A DNA stretch of 64,000 bases from Lepidurus packardi. Its lineage: Eukaryota > Arthropoda > Branchiopoda > Notostraca > Triopsidae. The translations under genes were made by a program, and so were the position numbers. The notes beneath the pieces are model-generated. The model saw only the letters and a list, made by a program, of their open reading frames with translations, ran no database searches and was not told the origin of the DNA. The stretch lies in NCBI GenBank assembly GCA_023053545.1, contig JAKZAN010000001.1, positions 2,314,565 through 2,378,564 of the forward strand. Reading direction: 5' to 3'. Every line of letters begins with the position of its first letter. The stretch's first letter is position 1. Shown one piece after another: positions 38,917 through 51,100 of this stretch.

Positions 38917-41900
38917 TTAGCTGTTCAAATTAACAGCTTGGAAGATAGCCCGAAATCCCACGCCCGTAGAATTGCGTCCAGTAACGAAACGCAACGTTAA
39001 CGCATTCGAGGAGCCTATCACAGCAGCTGGATGGTCCTAAACGAAATAAAATAAAATAAATAAGTAGCTCATAAAAAGGTGGAAATTGATATCAAGACTT
39101 AACTTGAATGATCTTTTTCTTAAAAAAACCCCAAAAACTTACATGTCCGCACAACCGCGAACGTTCGCTTTCTACTGGGTTGTTATCGACGGCGCTGACT
39201 TCATACAGTTCCACGTATGTACTGGCGCAATCTTGGGCGGTTCCAAATAAAAACACTGAAATTATCCAAGAATTAATGCTTTATTATTATTTCAGTCTAA
39301 TAAATTTTACCTGGGAATTCGAGTTTTATCAGCATACCAAGCGGAACACTGACTTCCCAACGACAATCGGATGTGACATTTTGCACGACAGGGAAGCCTG
39401 GACTCGTGAAAGAGCCTTTTGTATTGAATATTGTGCCACCACAACCAGGACCTATCAATCAAAAGCGTAAATTAATAAAATAATAGATAGATTTCTTATT
39501 TGACTCCACTGCCAATTTTAAATAGCCTATTTAAAGAGGAGAAAATATGAAGGAAATCTACATTTGAAGAGTTCATATTAAATAATTTGTGGATTTTATA
39601 AGCTCTTACCAGCGGCAGTAGTGGTGTATGTGAAGTCATAACCTCGAAGAGAGAATCGCGAGGATCGAAATGCGAAATAGAGTTGGTTTCCCGTTGAGAA
39701 AATAGGATTGGGCAGACTGGCTCCACAGACATTAGCCAAGAGAGGCGCTTGATTATTGTCGCCATCACGAACCTTTTAACAAAATATTTTCTTTAGACAG
39801 AAATATTTAAACAGAAATGTTTAGACACAAGTTTGCAAGTAATTATGCTTAATAATTTCAATAATTAGACGAATCTTTTACTTGAAGAGAAGAGACGGTG
39901 CAGTTGTTCGAATTTTGGATTTGGAAATTAGAGAAGTAGACTGAAATGGTACTCGAGGGCGGTGCCTGGATCTTGAATACGCAGAATTGGTTGGGCGGAT
40001 ACCGATTCGGGAAACTGGGACTCACCACACGTCCCTGCGATCCTTCGTAGGTGCGATTGCACATGGCCAGCGAGTATTGAAATCGGAAACCATTTCCAAG
40101 TGCTGGACTGCCAGTAACTAACGTAATTGCCAAAGATCTGCCAGTCGAAAACACATCGTGGGGCTTAGTTGTTCCACAGAAGTTCAAAAGCTGTCCGACT
40201 TCCCTCTAAAAAAATTCCCACAAATTTTTTTTTCGTTAAAAGGTATGAAAAAGCATACACATATTTTTTTTACTTGTAAAATAAAACGATGTGGTCCCAG
40301 ATCGACCACATTAGCTCCATCTCCGTTCAATACCAGGTTAGTCACATTGGAATCCAACTGCAAACCCTGAAATGGGATTTGGAAACGGGCAAATTTACAG
40401 ACAATCTCTACGAGATGTGACGCTATATTGCTTTCAGAGATGATTTTCGATAACATAATGTACGAATTTCGTACTTGAGGTAAATCTTGGATTTCCAGGC
40501 GGTGAGAGCCACATCTGCCGTTCGCTGACGCGTTATATCCCAGGGCAAAGTCCAGGAAGTGTAAATCAATTGCTTGGTTTTCCACTGTCGCATCCAAGAC
40601 CCATCGACAGCGTAAATTTGGCGCCAAAGCCGCTCCATAATTTGGCGAACTGAGCGTCTGAGTACTGTTCGTTACTTGGATCAAATTCGAACCACATAAC
40701 GCTAAGAAAAATAATACAAATAAAAAATGTCGAATTATTATAAAGCTTTAGAGAATAAATTTTACATATGCAAAAAGTATTTCAAATTTCGAATATACAA
40801 TTTTCCTATTATTACCTTCTTGTTGAGAAACCGTGGCTACAAAAGAAGAAGTTCGACCACTGGAACCAGTTACGAGCCTTATAAAGAGAAAATTAGCTGA
40901 CGCAACTAAGGCAGGAGGCGGAACTAAGCCACAGAAACGCCCCATGGAACTTGAGCCAGGACCCGCCCCATCCATTACCTAAAATTATTGTAAGGAAACT
41001 GTATTTTGGGTTTTTCTTTTTTAAAGAAAGTTTACTTCAAGATATTCGTAAATGCAAGAGTCCTGGATCCCAGGTTCAAGGTCAATTCGGGTCAAGCTGA
41101 GGCGAATGACCTGACCTGGAGTGGCTGAGATGAGCCAACCACAATTTAGTTCACCTTCGTGTGCTTCTTGGGGCGATCTTAAAGTTTGTGGACCATTTGA
41201 AACGTTTAAACGACCCCCACAGCCTTGGCTTTCGCCTTTGAAACAGAAAAAGTAAAATTATTGAACACAAAGAAAGAGAAAATTAAACGACGACGAATTA
41301 AAATCCAAATATAAAATAAGGAACAAGTTTTACCTAAAGTAAAGCGAAGAGCCGCACTAAAACCACCATGACTAGTACTCCAATCGGTTCGGAAATGTGC
41401 TAACAATTGGTTCGTTTTGGAAGTAAATCGTGGTAATTGGACGGAAAAGTTGCCACAAAGACGAGCTAAAAGACTGGAAGGATTGATGAGTGGGCCTTCG
41501 TAAAGAGCAAGCCAATCGTAACGGCAATCTCGCTGTGCTTCCAAGGATAACGTCTCAAACCTTGTGATGTTTAAAATAAAAAAAAATATAGCTCTTGGGA
41601 ATAAATTCTTTTGGAAAGTATTTTTTTAGGATTACGTACTTGATATCGATAACGCGATTAGGAGGAGCTTGGATGAGCCAAGAGCAATTCACATTGTTGT
41701 AGTAAACATCCGGATGGGCTGGCGATTGAATAATTGCTGGACTTGTCACTAACCCGCCGCATTCTTGATGAAAAGAGAAAAATATCGTTAATCATGGTCT
41801 TTTACAAAAGATGCAAATTATGTAGACTTTTTGAATTATAATGATAGGAGGCCGTATAATGTTATGTATGCAATAAGATGAGATATATTAAAGTAATAAC

Positions 41901-44900
41901 GTGGTAATGAAAGATAATATAATAATAATGTTATTGTAATACACTGGTAATGAATGGTTAAAAACTGCGAATAATATAATATAGGTAGTAATAAATACTT
42001 AAATAATATAGATCGAGTTGTCATTATGATTGAATAAGTGAATACCGAATGAGTGGAAGACTGCAGGCCATGTTTGAGAAATTGTATAAGAAAGTCAGCT
42101 TTATTACCTTGCACATAGTAAATGGCTCGGAATCCCCTATTCGTGACGCTGTGATCCGTCCGGAACTGGATCGTCATTGGTCCCCTACTAGTCATTCTTG
42201 GAGGTAAGGTTACCCCACAAAAGCGCCCCAAAGGTGGTCCATTCGCGCTACTATTTTGGTAAATGCTCACGCGATCATGGTAACAAACAGGATGTTCTAA
42301 GCAAAAACATATATATTTGCATATATTAAAAAAACGAAAAGAAAATATTTCCCAGAAAACTGACTTTCAAGCTCGAAAATGCCTTCAAAGTTGAGCACAA
42401 CGAAGGCAGTCGGAGGGGCGTGTATAATATAAGTGCAAGTAAGGTTATTATCGTAACCTATAGGGTAATTTGGGCTAACTATTACGCCATTAGCAGCAGT
42501 AAAATTACCACCGCAAGTTGGACTCCATTTGATCTAATCAATTATAGAATTTTATCAATTTCCTGAATCAGAAGTAAAATATGAATTAAGAAGGAATACT
42601 TTAAATCCTTGCGCATTAAGACCCGTATTGGATAGGAAAACGATTTTGGCCATAGACGAACTCGTTTCAAGTTCACCCGGCATTTGCTTCCCGCAGAATT
42701 TCCCCAAACTGACCCAAGTTTCATTTCGCGAATCCCAAACCTAGATTTTAAAAGTAATAATCAGTAAACATTAGAAAATAGACTATAACCCAAAGACATT
42801 TCAAGAATTAATGAGGAAAATGTAATTAAGATTTTACCTCTACGTAATCATTCGCGCAATTGGAGCTTTGCTCAACATCAAATCGCTCAAGAAACATGAG
42901 TTGAATTCGATAGCCGGGATCCAATCGGATTTCCCATTCACACTCCAAATTATCGCCGTATCGAGACGGGAAATTGGGTGATGAAATATTACCCCTTAAA
43001 CCGTGCATTATTCCACCACAGCCTACATGGGGAAGAAATAATAATAATAACTGGTCTATCTGCTCAATTAGCAGTGTTGCCCGAATCATCGCAAAATAAA
43101 TCAAGACAAAAATGGACAACAGATACTATGCTGAAATCACGAAGATCAAGGGTGGCCTTGTAAATGGTACCTATACCATATGGCGAAATAGAAACCCAGA
43201 AATATTCCCCAACCTCAATTCTAACACCTTGGCTAATCAATGGAGCTTCATAATTGATAAAAAGAAACTCAGTGACACAGTCTATATCGATGTCACTATA
43301 CCGAAGTCACTCACTCTATATCGAAGATCTTAAACTCTTCGCGAAAGAGAAAACCAACTAAAACAAGGCCTCGACACCGTGAAGGGATACTGATTCCTTC
43401 ACGGTAAGGATATTAAAGTGAAGGGATACTGATCACGTGAAGGTATACTGATCCCTTCACGGTATGGGATATTAAAATGGAGTTGGGCTTAGACAAGTGT
43501 GCAACGTGCACATTTAAACGAGGGAAGCTAGTCAAAAGTCGCAATAGCCAGTTGAACGACCAAACGACTATACGAAACATGGAGACGGATGAAACGCACA
43601 GACACCTGGGTGATGAAGAAAGCGACGGAATTGACAACCTTCAGATGAAGCAGAAGATCGCCAAAGAGTACTACCGTCGAGTACGCCAAATTCTCAAGAC
43701 TGAGTTAAACTCAAGAACAAAGTCAAGAACAAAGTCACTGCCATAAATCCCTTAGCTGTTCCAGTTGTCTCCTACAGCTTTGAAATAGTAGATTGATTGC
43801 GAACCGACAGAGAACATGGACAGAAAAACGAGAAAGCTCTTAACCGTCGGAGGCATCCATCACCCGAAAGCTGATGTCAATAGGCTGTACATTAAGAGAC
43901 GAAATGGCGGGCGCTGATTGATTGAACTTGAATCTGCTTATGAAGTAGCCATTGTTGGCCTCAGCGAGTACATTCAAATGGGCAGAGACACATTCACGCG
44001 GCTAGTCGGAATCCATGATGCTAGCAAAGCGAAGTATTCTCCTCAGAAAGAAGCACGAAAAATTAAGGAAAGATTGTCAATGCAAGAAACTGAAGCTCAG
44101 AATGTCAGTCTACGAATTGCCGCGGGCTGCACTGCACTTGCCCCGAGTGAATACGTACACCTACCCAGTAGAGTAGCCGGCTAAGTTCACTGGGGTATAT
44201 GTAAGAAGCTGGGGAAGCAAGTGACGGAAAAATATTATGAAGACCAGCCACAACAAGTTCAGAACATCAAGGAAGTCACTATTCTATGGGATGTCCCAAT
44301 AATAACTGATGTAACAGTCACCGCAAACCGCCCAGACATAGTGCTACATGATAAGAAAGGGAGAACCTGCCTTCTAATTGCCATCGCTGTCTCTAATGAC
44401 TCGAACATCATGTTGAAACATACAGAAAAGATCTCCAAGTATAAAGACCTGGAAATCGAGATCAGCAGGATGTGGAATTGCAAGACGAAGACTGTGCCAG
44501 TGGTAATCGGAGCTTTGGGTGCAATAAAGAATTTTGAAGAAAAATTTTGATCAAACCCTGAATATGCTCCCTGGTCACCCGTCAGCCGGAGAAATGCAAA
44601 ATATAGCACTTATGGGAACTTCACGCTTTCTTCGAAAGGTGCTTGGGTAAAATTTTTTGATCTCTTGTTGAGATCTGGTTTTACCACGTGACCACATTAA
44701 TGTAAAACTTTGTGAGAGGAAATAAAAGCCATAATAATAATAATAAAAAGCTTATAATTCACACAAAAACCAAGTAAATTGGCAAACCTGATCCATGGCC
44801 TTCTACGTTGAATGTGAAGCCACGCCCGCTACCCACCTCGGTGTTTGTATGGAAATGAACCCAAAGAAACGAAGATTGTGAACGGATAGGTTGTGGCAAA

Positions 44901-47900
44901 GTATTTCCGCAAAAGCGATTAATCTCCGGTGAGTCTGGCAATCTACCGTTTCGAATTGATAGGTAATCTTGAGAGCAGTCGCTGGAATCTAACTGAAAGC
45001 TATCAAACCGCAACTGGACCGAAAAAGAAAGTAAAAATTAATCAAATAAATAGTGTAATAAAAAATATTGGCAATTACGTCAATTTGCTGGCCAAATTCG
45101 GACATATCCACTAACCAAACGCAATCTAAATTCACCGGGTATGAATTTCCAGTAGAACCAGGTGAATTAACGGTCTGAGCGCTGGTAATGACCCCTCCGC
45201 AAAAGGATGTCTTATAACTGACATTGAAACCCACTCCTGGAATAGTGTAATCCGTCTAAAAGATGACAGAATCAGAAAACCTTCCAATCTTTAGTTAATT
45301 TTTTTAATACCAAAAATCTGATCCAAGTATCAACCACTGGGTTTACGATTTGAACCCCAGTTGACTGATTGCCACAAAACTTTCCCAATAAAAGCCCAGT
45401 TTTATCTATACCTATAATACAAAGAAGGAAGACGAGAAATAATTTCTTAGACGGAAACTAAAGCAACTATTGTTGTTTAAATTAGAAAAATTATATAAGT
45501 ACCAGCCCGGAATTCCAACCAATCGTATATGCATGCCCCTGTGCTGGGTGAACCCCCTTCCAAATTGAGGAAATCCAAGCTGAAAACCAACGTGGAATTA
45601 TTAATCATGTCTTCTCCTAGGTTATGGGTCCAAACGCAGTGCAGCGAGTTGCTATAATTTCCTTGGTTGCCTTCTGCTAACCCAGGCGAGGTGAAATAAC
45701 CCGTTGTGCCAGTCAATCTCCCTCCACAAGCTATTTAAAAAACAAAATTTAAAAAAAAAAGAATTTAGGAAATAAACTTAAAAAGCTAGTAATGGAGAAA
45801 TTTTAAAATAAAATCTAAAAATTACGCAAAGGATCATCTGTGGTATACTCGGCCCGGAATCCTCGATGAGTTAGGGATCCATCCGTCCGGAAGGCTAATG
45901 TCATTTCCGTATTGGTGGATTGGACCACTTCCGGTGATACCGAACCACAGCGGTACGGAATATTAGGATACAAGGGCGGAAAAGTCACATGTGGCCCGTT
46001 CGCAGTCTATAAAAGAGCGTCAATTGCACAAAAGCGAAGGTCAAAGCGAAGAGGTAAGAGAAGAATAGGCTCACGTAGACGAAATCGAAGCATTGGGTGC
46101 GATTTGAAACAATGCGAGGCGCTTCCAGATCAAAATCGGTGAACTGCAATCGAATTCGACGATTAGGCGGGCCGCGAATGGTCCAAAAACAAAGACGGTT
46201 GTGCGGGTAGGCGTTCGGGTAACCTGGTGAGGTTATAACGCCGGTAGGCGTGGTCAATTCCCCGTGACATGAGTCAACACTTGCGTTGAACGACAAGCGG
46301 AAACCTTGAAGACTCTCCGCGCGCTGAGACGAATGGAAAGTGAGGGTTATTTCATTGGCATACGTTGTGAGGACTGGTGAAACTTCCCGGCCACAGTAGG
46401 TTCCCAATACTTCATCTATATTTTTTTGCAATAAATTTATAAATACAAAATAATTCTTTATCTGATTCTTAAATCTTTACTTGTTGCATTAATTTCGCGA
46501 ATTTGAACGTAATCGCGCAAAGTGCAGTTGTCGGCCAGCGGCAAATCTAATTGTGTGAATCTCAAATTCAAATAATGGCCTACTGGTCCACGGATATGCC
46601 ACACACAATCCAAGTTAGGCTCATAACTTGAAGGGTAATTAGGAGAGGTAATAACTCCCCTGTTGGCAACAATTGTTCCTCCACATCTCGCTAAAACGGA
46701 TGAAAATAATTCACTAAAATTAGTACAAAAATGCATAACAAAAAATGAAAAATTGAAAGAAAATACCAATCGAAATTCGAGCTCGGAAGCCAATTTTTGG
46801 CTCAGCAGCCGAGGTGTAATATCGCAGATATAAACTATTCGCGGAAGAAGTTACAGTCCCAGGCTTATCTCGGCAATACTTGGCAATTAGAGGCGAATTG
46901 GGGGTTCCACCATCTCTGACTTCCACACCTGCAGTTCGACACCTGCAAAGAAAAATGCTCCGAAATTAATAATGGGTAAAAATTGCAAGTGAATTAATTC
47001 CAAAATAATTCAATAAAATACTTCCTTATTTGAAATAAAAAAGTTAAAGAAGAATTACCCATAGGAAGGAGTCAAGTCAAAATTGTCAATAAAATCGAGT
47101 TGAATCGAAACGCTCGCCGCCGCCACGATGCTGTATTCACACTCAGCATGCAGAGGTGGTATTGCTGGGTAATTTGGTGACGTCACGATAACTTCTGTCA
47201 CGTCCTGGTTCAATACAAAACGTCCTCCACAAGCTAATGATACCTCCCGGTACCTCAGTTGGAATCCCTGTTCGTTTTAGTTCATGAATGATCAATTTCG
47301 TTAATGATTGAATATATAATCAATTATTTAATGAATTACAGATGCTTGATTAGCATTGTCCGACACAAATTTAACAAGCGCTTTGTTGCTAGAGGTGTCT
47401 GGCATGGTTTTAATAGCAGTGCCACAGTACCGGCCGTCTCCCAAAAAGGGCGAGTCTACGTGATCTCCATTTCGAACCTAAATTAGTGACACGTTCTAAT
47501 TAGAGAAATTTTAGGTAAGATAAGGTCGCTTACCATAAGATAATCGCCTTGGCAGGCTGGAGGCATAGAAGCGAGGTTCAAATTGGCTAAAGTAAAAGCA
47601 ATAGTACGTCCAGGGCGAACGGAAATGGTCCATTCACAAGTGCTGGCCGCTGGGTAGTTGGCAGGGTATCCGGGAGAGGAAATGACACCAGTGGAAGATC
47701 GCAAAATGCCGCCACAAGTCGCACGAGCGGCGATTTTGAATCCGCTCCGTGAAATCGATGCGTCAGTCTTAAACGCTACTGTCATGCGGTTGCCAGTAGA
47801 GGCTACGACTGTACCTTGCTCCTCCCTTCGGCAATACCTGCCCAATAGTGTGTTTGTATCTAGAAACATTAAAAGAAAACGTTACTAAAAAATATGCGGA

Positions 47901-48187
47901 TTAATGAATTTTGCTCAGAAAACACGATTCCGGTTTTGGAACTTTCGAAAGTAAGTTCAGAAGACGGAGTACTTCAGTTATACCTTGGCGAACTTCTAAG
48001 CGATCGTATTGACAACTACCGGCCTCCATATCTACCACTTCTAGGCTAGCGGAAACCCTGGAATGTTCGTCCGTGACCAAAGTATAGATACAGTTGAGAT
48101 TCGGGGCGTAGCCTAAGGGAAATCCAGGACTGGTTATGTACGTGACGTTATTTTCGTTGATAAAGTACTCTCCGCCGCAAAATGTGC
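38917..48187 (-). CDS. CUBN: Cubilin exons 32-58: CUB14-CUB27
   Basis: Exons 48187-47984, 47858-47534, 47477-47340, 47267-47059, 46942-46767, 46690-46481, 46415-46075, 46006-45826, 45730-45503, 45411-45311, 45255-45079, 45013-44788, 43022-42838, 42740-42600, 42533-42365, 42296-42108, 41764-41640, 41560-41334, 41235-41036, 40978-40816, 40701-40475, 40366-40274, 40205-39882, 39772-39610, 39451-39311, 39255-39143 and 39036-38917. CUB15, 19, 21, 25 and 27 are each split over three exons. The sequence between 40366 and 40475 is open in frame and could be a retained exon segment. The protein ends [12 protein letters not shown] directly after CUB27. The intron at 41765-42107 is AT-rich and holds nothing recognised. 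Confidence 0.9.
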
Positions 48188-51100
48188 CTGGGGATAATAA
48201 ATTGCAAAATTGTAAGCATGAAAAATCGTTTTTTTTTGTTTTTTTTTTTACCGTTTTGAGTGGCGTTGGAAGAGCCGGTATTGCTACTAGTAGGAATGCT
48301 GGTCAAACCGTCCCATTGTATGCGAAATAGAGAGCCTTCTAGTACATAGCCAGTTTCAAAACGGAAGAAAACCACGTTGCCCGTCGAATAAAGTACCGGC
48401 GGAAGATCGACACCACAGTACGTGCCCAATTGTGGCGCAGTAGCGTCGTACCCATCGTAGACCTAACATTAAGTAGTTTATTGTGAATTAATAAAATCTA
48501 TATAAAAAAATAATCGCTAACTCACAATTACTGAAGCCACACAAGTTTCAAATATTGGGTGACGCTCAACCCTCAACTCCAGGAATCTGATCCGAATTCG
48601 ACGCTCAGAATCTGTCATCACTCGCCAATGGAATTCGCCAGGGTACGTATACAAATGTGGGTACATTGGCGAGGCAATAACTCCTCGTAATCCTTCTAGC
48701 TCGTTGCCATGTACTAAAAAAATCACACAGAATTAAAGAATATCTTCCTCGAAAAACTGTTACTTTTAAAATGTAAAAAAAGAAAGAAACATTTTAGATA
48801 AAAGCAAACTGTATATGAAGTACACTACCTAGGCTGTAATCTGCGATAAAACCGTTGCCCACAGTATCATCATCATCAGAGCAAAACTTAACCCAAATTT
48901 TATTCGCTCCCGTTAAGTTTGACGGTAACTGATTCCCACAGTAATTGCCCAATAATTCCCCTGCGGCGTCATTCTCACGTACTTCTACATGGTCACCATT
49001 ACAGAATTCCGTTTGCGCCACATCAAATTGCCGGAAAGATAACATCACCCGATTTCCTTAATTCAAATAATACAATCCCCAAAGGTCAATAACGCATAAA
49101 ATGATTAAATTGAATCCATTAAAGTTAATTTACCTTCCGAAGCTGAAATCGTATAAATACATTCCGTATTCATAGGGTAGGAATTTGGGTAGTTGGGACT
49201 CGTAAATGCACCATGTTCGGCAGTAAACCTCCCTCCACAAGCTTAAATGGAACCAAATTGTTTAATAAACTGGGAGAGATTTAAAGGGGGAGTAAGGTTT
49301 CAAAATGAAAAAATATCCGTTATAAAAGAGACCAAGTTACATGTTCTGGCTAAAGAACCCCTATGTCAATTATGCATATTAATCGAAAAATTAATTATTT
49401 AGCGGGTTAAGCTCCGCCCCTTTACTCCAAAATCAAATTTTCCTATGCTTACAGCATTGGGGGACAGTTGGACTGTGGCCTAGCGCTTTTACCTATGAGC
49501 GCATTGAAAATCGATCCCTGATCTCATAGGGCCGGCATCATTATCTTTCTTTTGAAACCTTAAGCAAGTCTTTATGTGCTTTGGTTAATTTACAAGCTCA
49601 ATCACAAAAAACGACGTTTTCTTCGCGTCATCGCGCATCGCCGTCCTGTCGGGCCGAGACCCGCGCCTTTGGGCAGGTTTCGGGTCGGCTTCGTAGTAGA
49701 GCGCCCATCCCCTGGCAATGGGACCGAACGCGGCGGTTTCGACTATGCGGGTAACGCTTCCTGCATGGCGTTTAGTGGAGCCGCAAGTCACGGTGCAAAG
49801 AGAAAGTCATTTTTTGTGTAACATGTAACTTGGTTTCTTCTATGACACATATTGTTTCATTTTGAAACCCTACTCCCCATTTAAGAAACTTACCAGAATC
49901 CATAACAGAATACGTAGCACGGAAACTAGTTCCTCCCCTTCCACCCGAGGTGACCATGTGGACCGTGAGGGCGGAGCCTAAGCTGGTCAGAGGGGGTGGA
50001 ACGCGATTCAAGCAAAACTCTCCTAATGTGGGGGCTTCCAAACCTTCGCCATCAAAAACTTGCAAAAAATTCTGAGTGCAGTTGACGGGCTGGCTATTCG
50101 TTAGGGTAGTCGAGGTAGCCATGCTAGTTATTAAATTGAGTGATGACATCGGCGCATTTAAATGAGTAATTATCAGCCTAACGCGGTCGCCTAAAGGACA
50201 AAATCACAAAGATTTAAATGCTCATAATGTTGGGATTCGTGTGACTCGCTCGATAATCCTTTAACAAAGACGTTTAATAATTACTTGGTTGGGGTCCAAG
50301 GATAATCCACGAACAGTTCAGCCGATCTGGATAGAAATGAGGGAAATTCGGGGATGTGAGTTCACCCGAGTCTGCGGCACTAATTCTCGCCCCACAACCC
50401 ATTGTGAAATTGGCTTTAAAGCCTCGAGAAGTGGTCGTACCGTCCGTTTTAAGACGCAAGTACATCAAATTGGAGGTGGAGAGTATCATCGGAGGATTCG
50501 GTACTGAATCCCCGCAGTGTCGTAGAAGTAAAGGCGCTTCTTCGGAATCTCCGTCATAAATCTATACGAAAATGGGCAGCTTTGTAAAAAAAAGACAAAA
50601 ATATTCAGAAAGCATTAACTTACGGCGACGTAGTCGAAAGAACAGTTGGAATGCGGCTCCACGTCAAAATCGTTGAAAGTAAGCTGGACCACATGGTTGG
50701 CTGGTACCTGAATCTTGTACCCACAGTCATCCCCGTTGTTATAGTTCTGTGGATAATTGGAAGAATAAATCACACCAGACGGAGCTTCAAATCTCCCGCC
50801 ACAACCTTAAAAAAAAAGTCAATGCATTTTTCAGTCCTTTCTGGAATTCCTCATACCCTGCGGAGAAGTAACATAACTTGCGCGGAAACCTTTGCCACGT
50901 ATAGTCCCATCTGAGTGAAAATGCACATACATGGTATTCCCTCCAGATGTCGTCGTTACTGGGTTATTCTGCTTATGGCAGAGCGTGCTCAAAACTGGTG
51001 ATGTTTCGTCTGGACCTCCATGGATCTAAAACGATCCCAAAGAAAATTTTAAGAGCGTAATTAAAAGCATTGTAAAATACTTTATCGAATTAGCCCTTAA

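Noticed and set aside
44259..44609. 116-codon minus ORF in a cubilin intron
   Set aside because: Antisense shadow of the retroelement endonuclease region.
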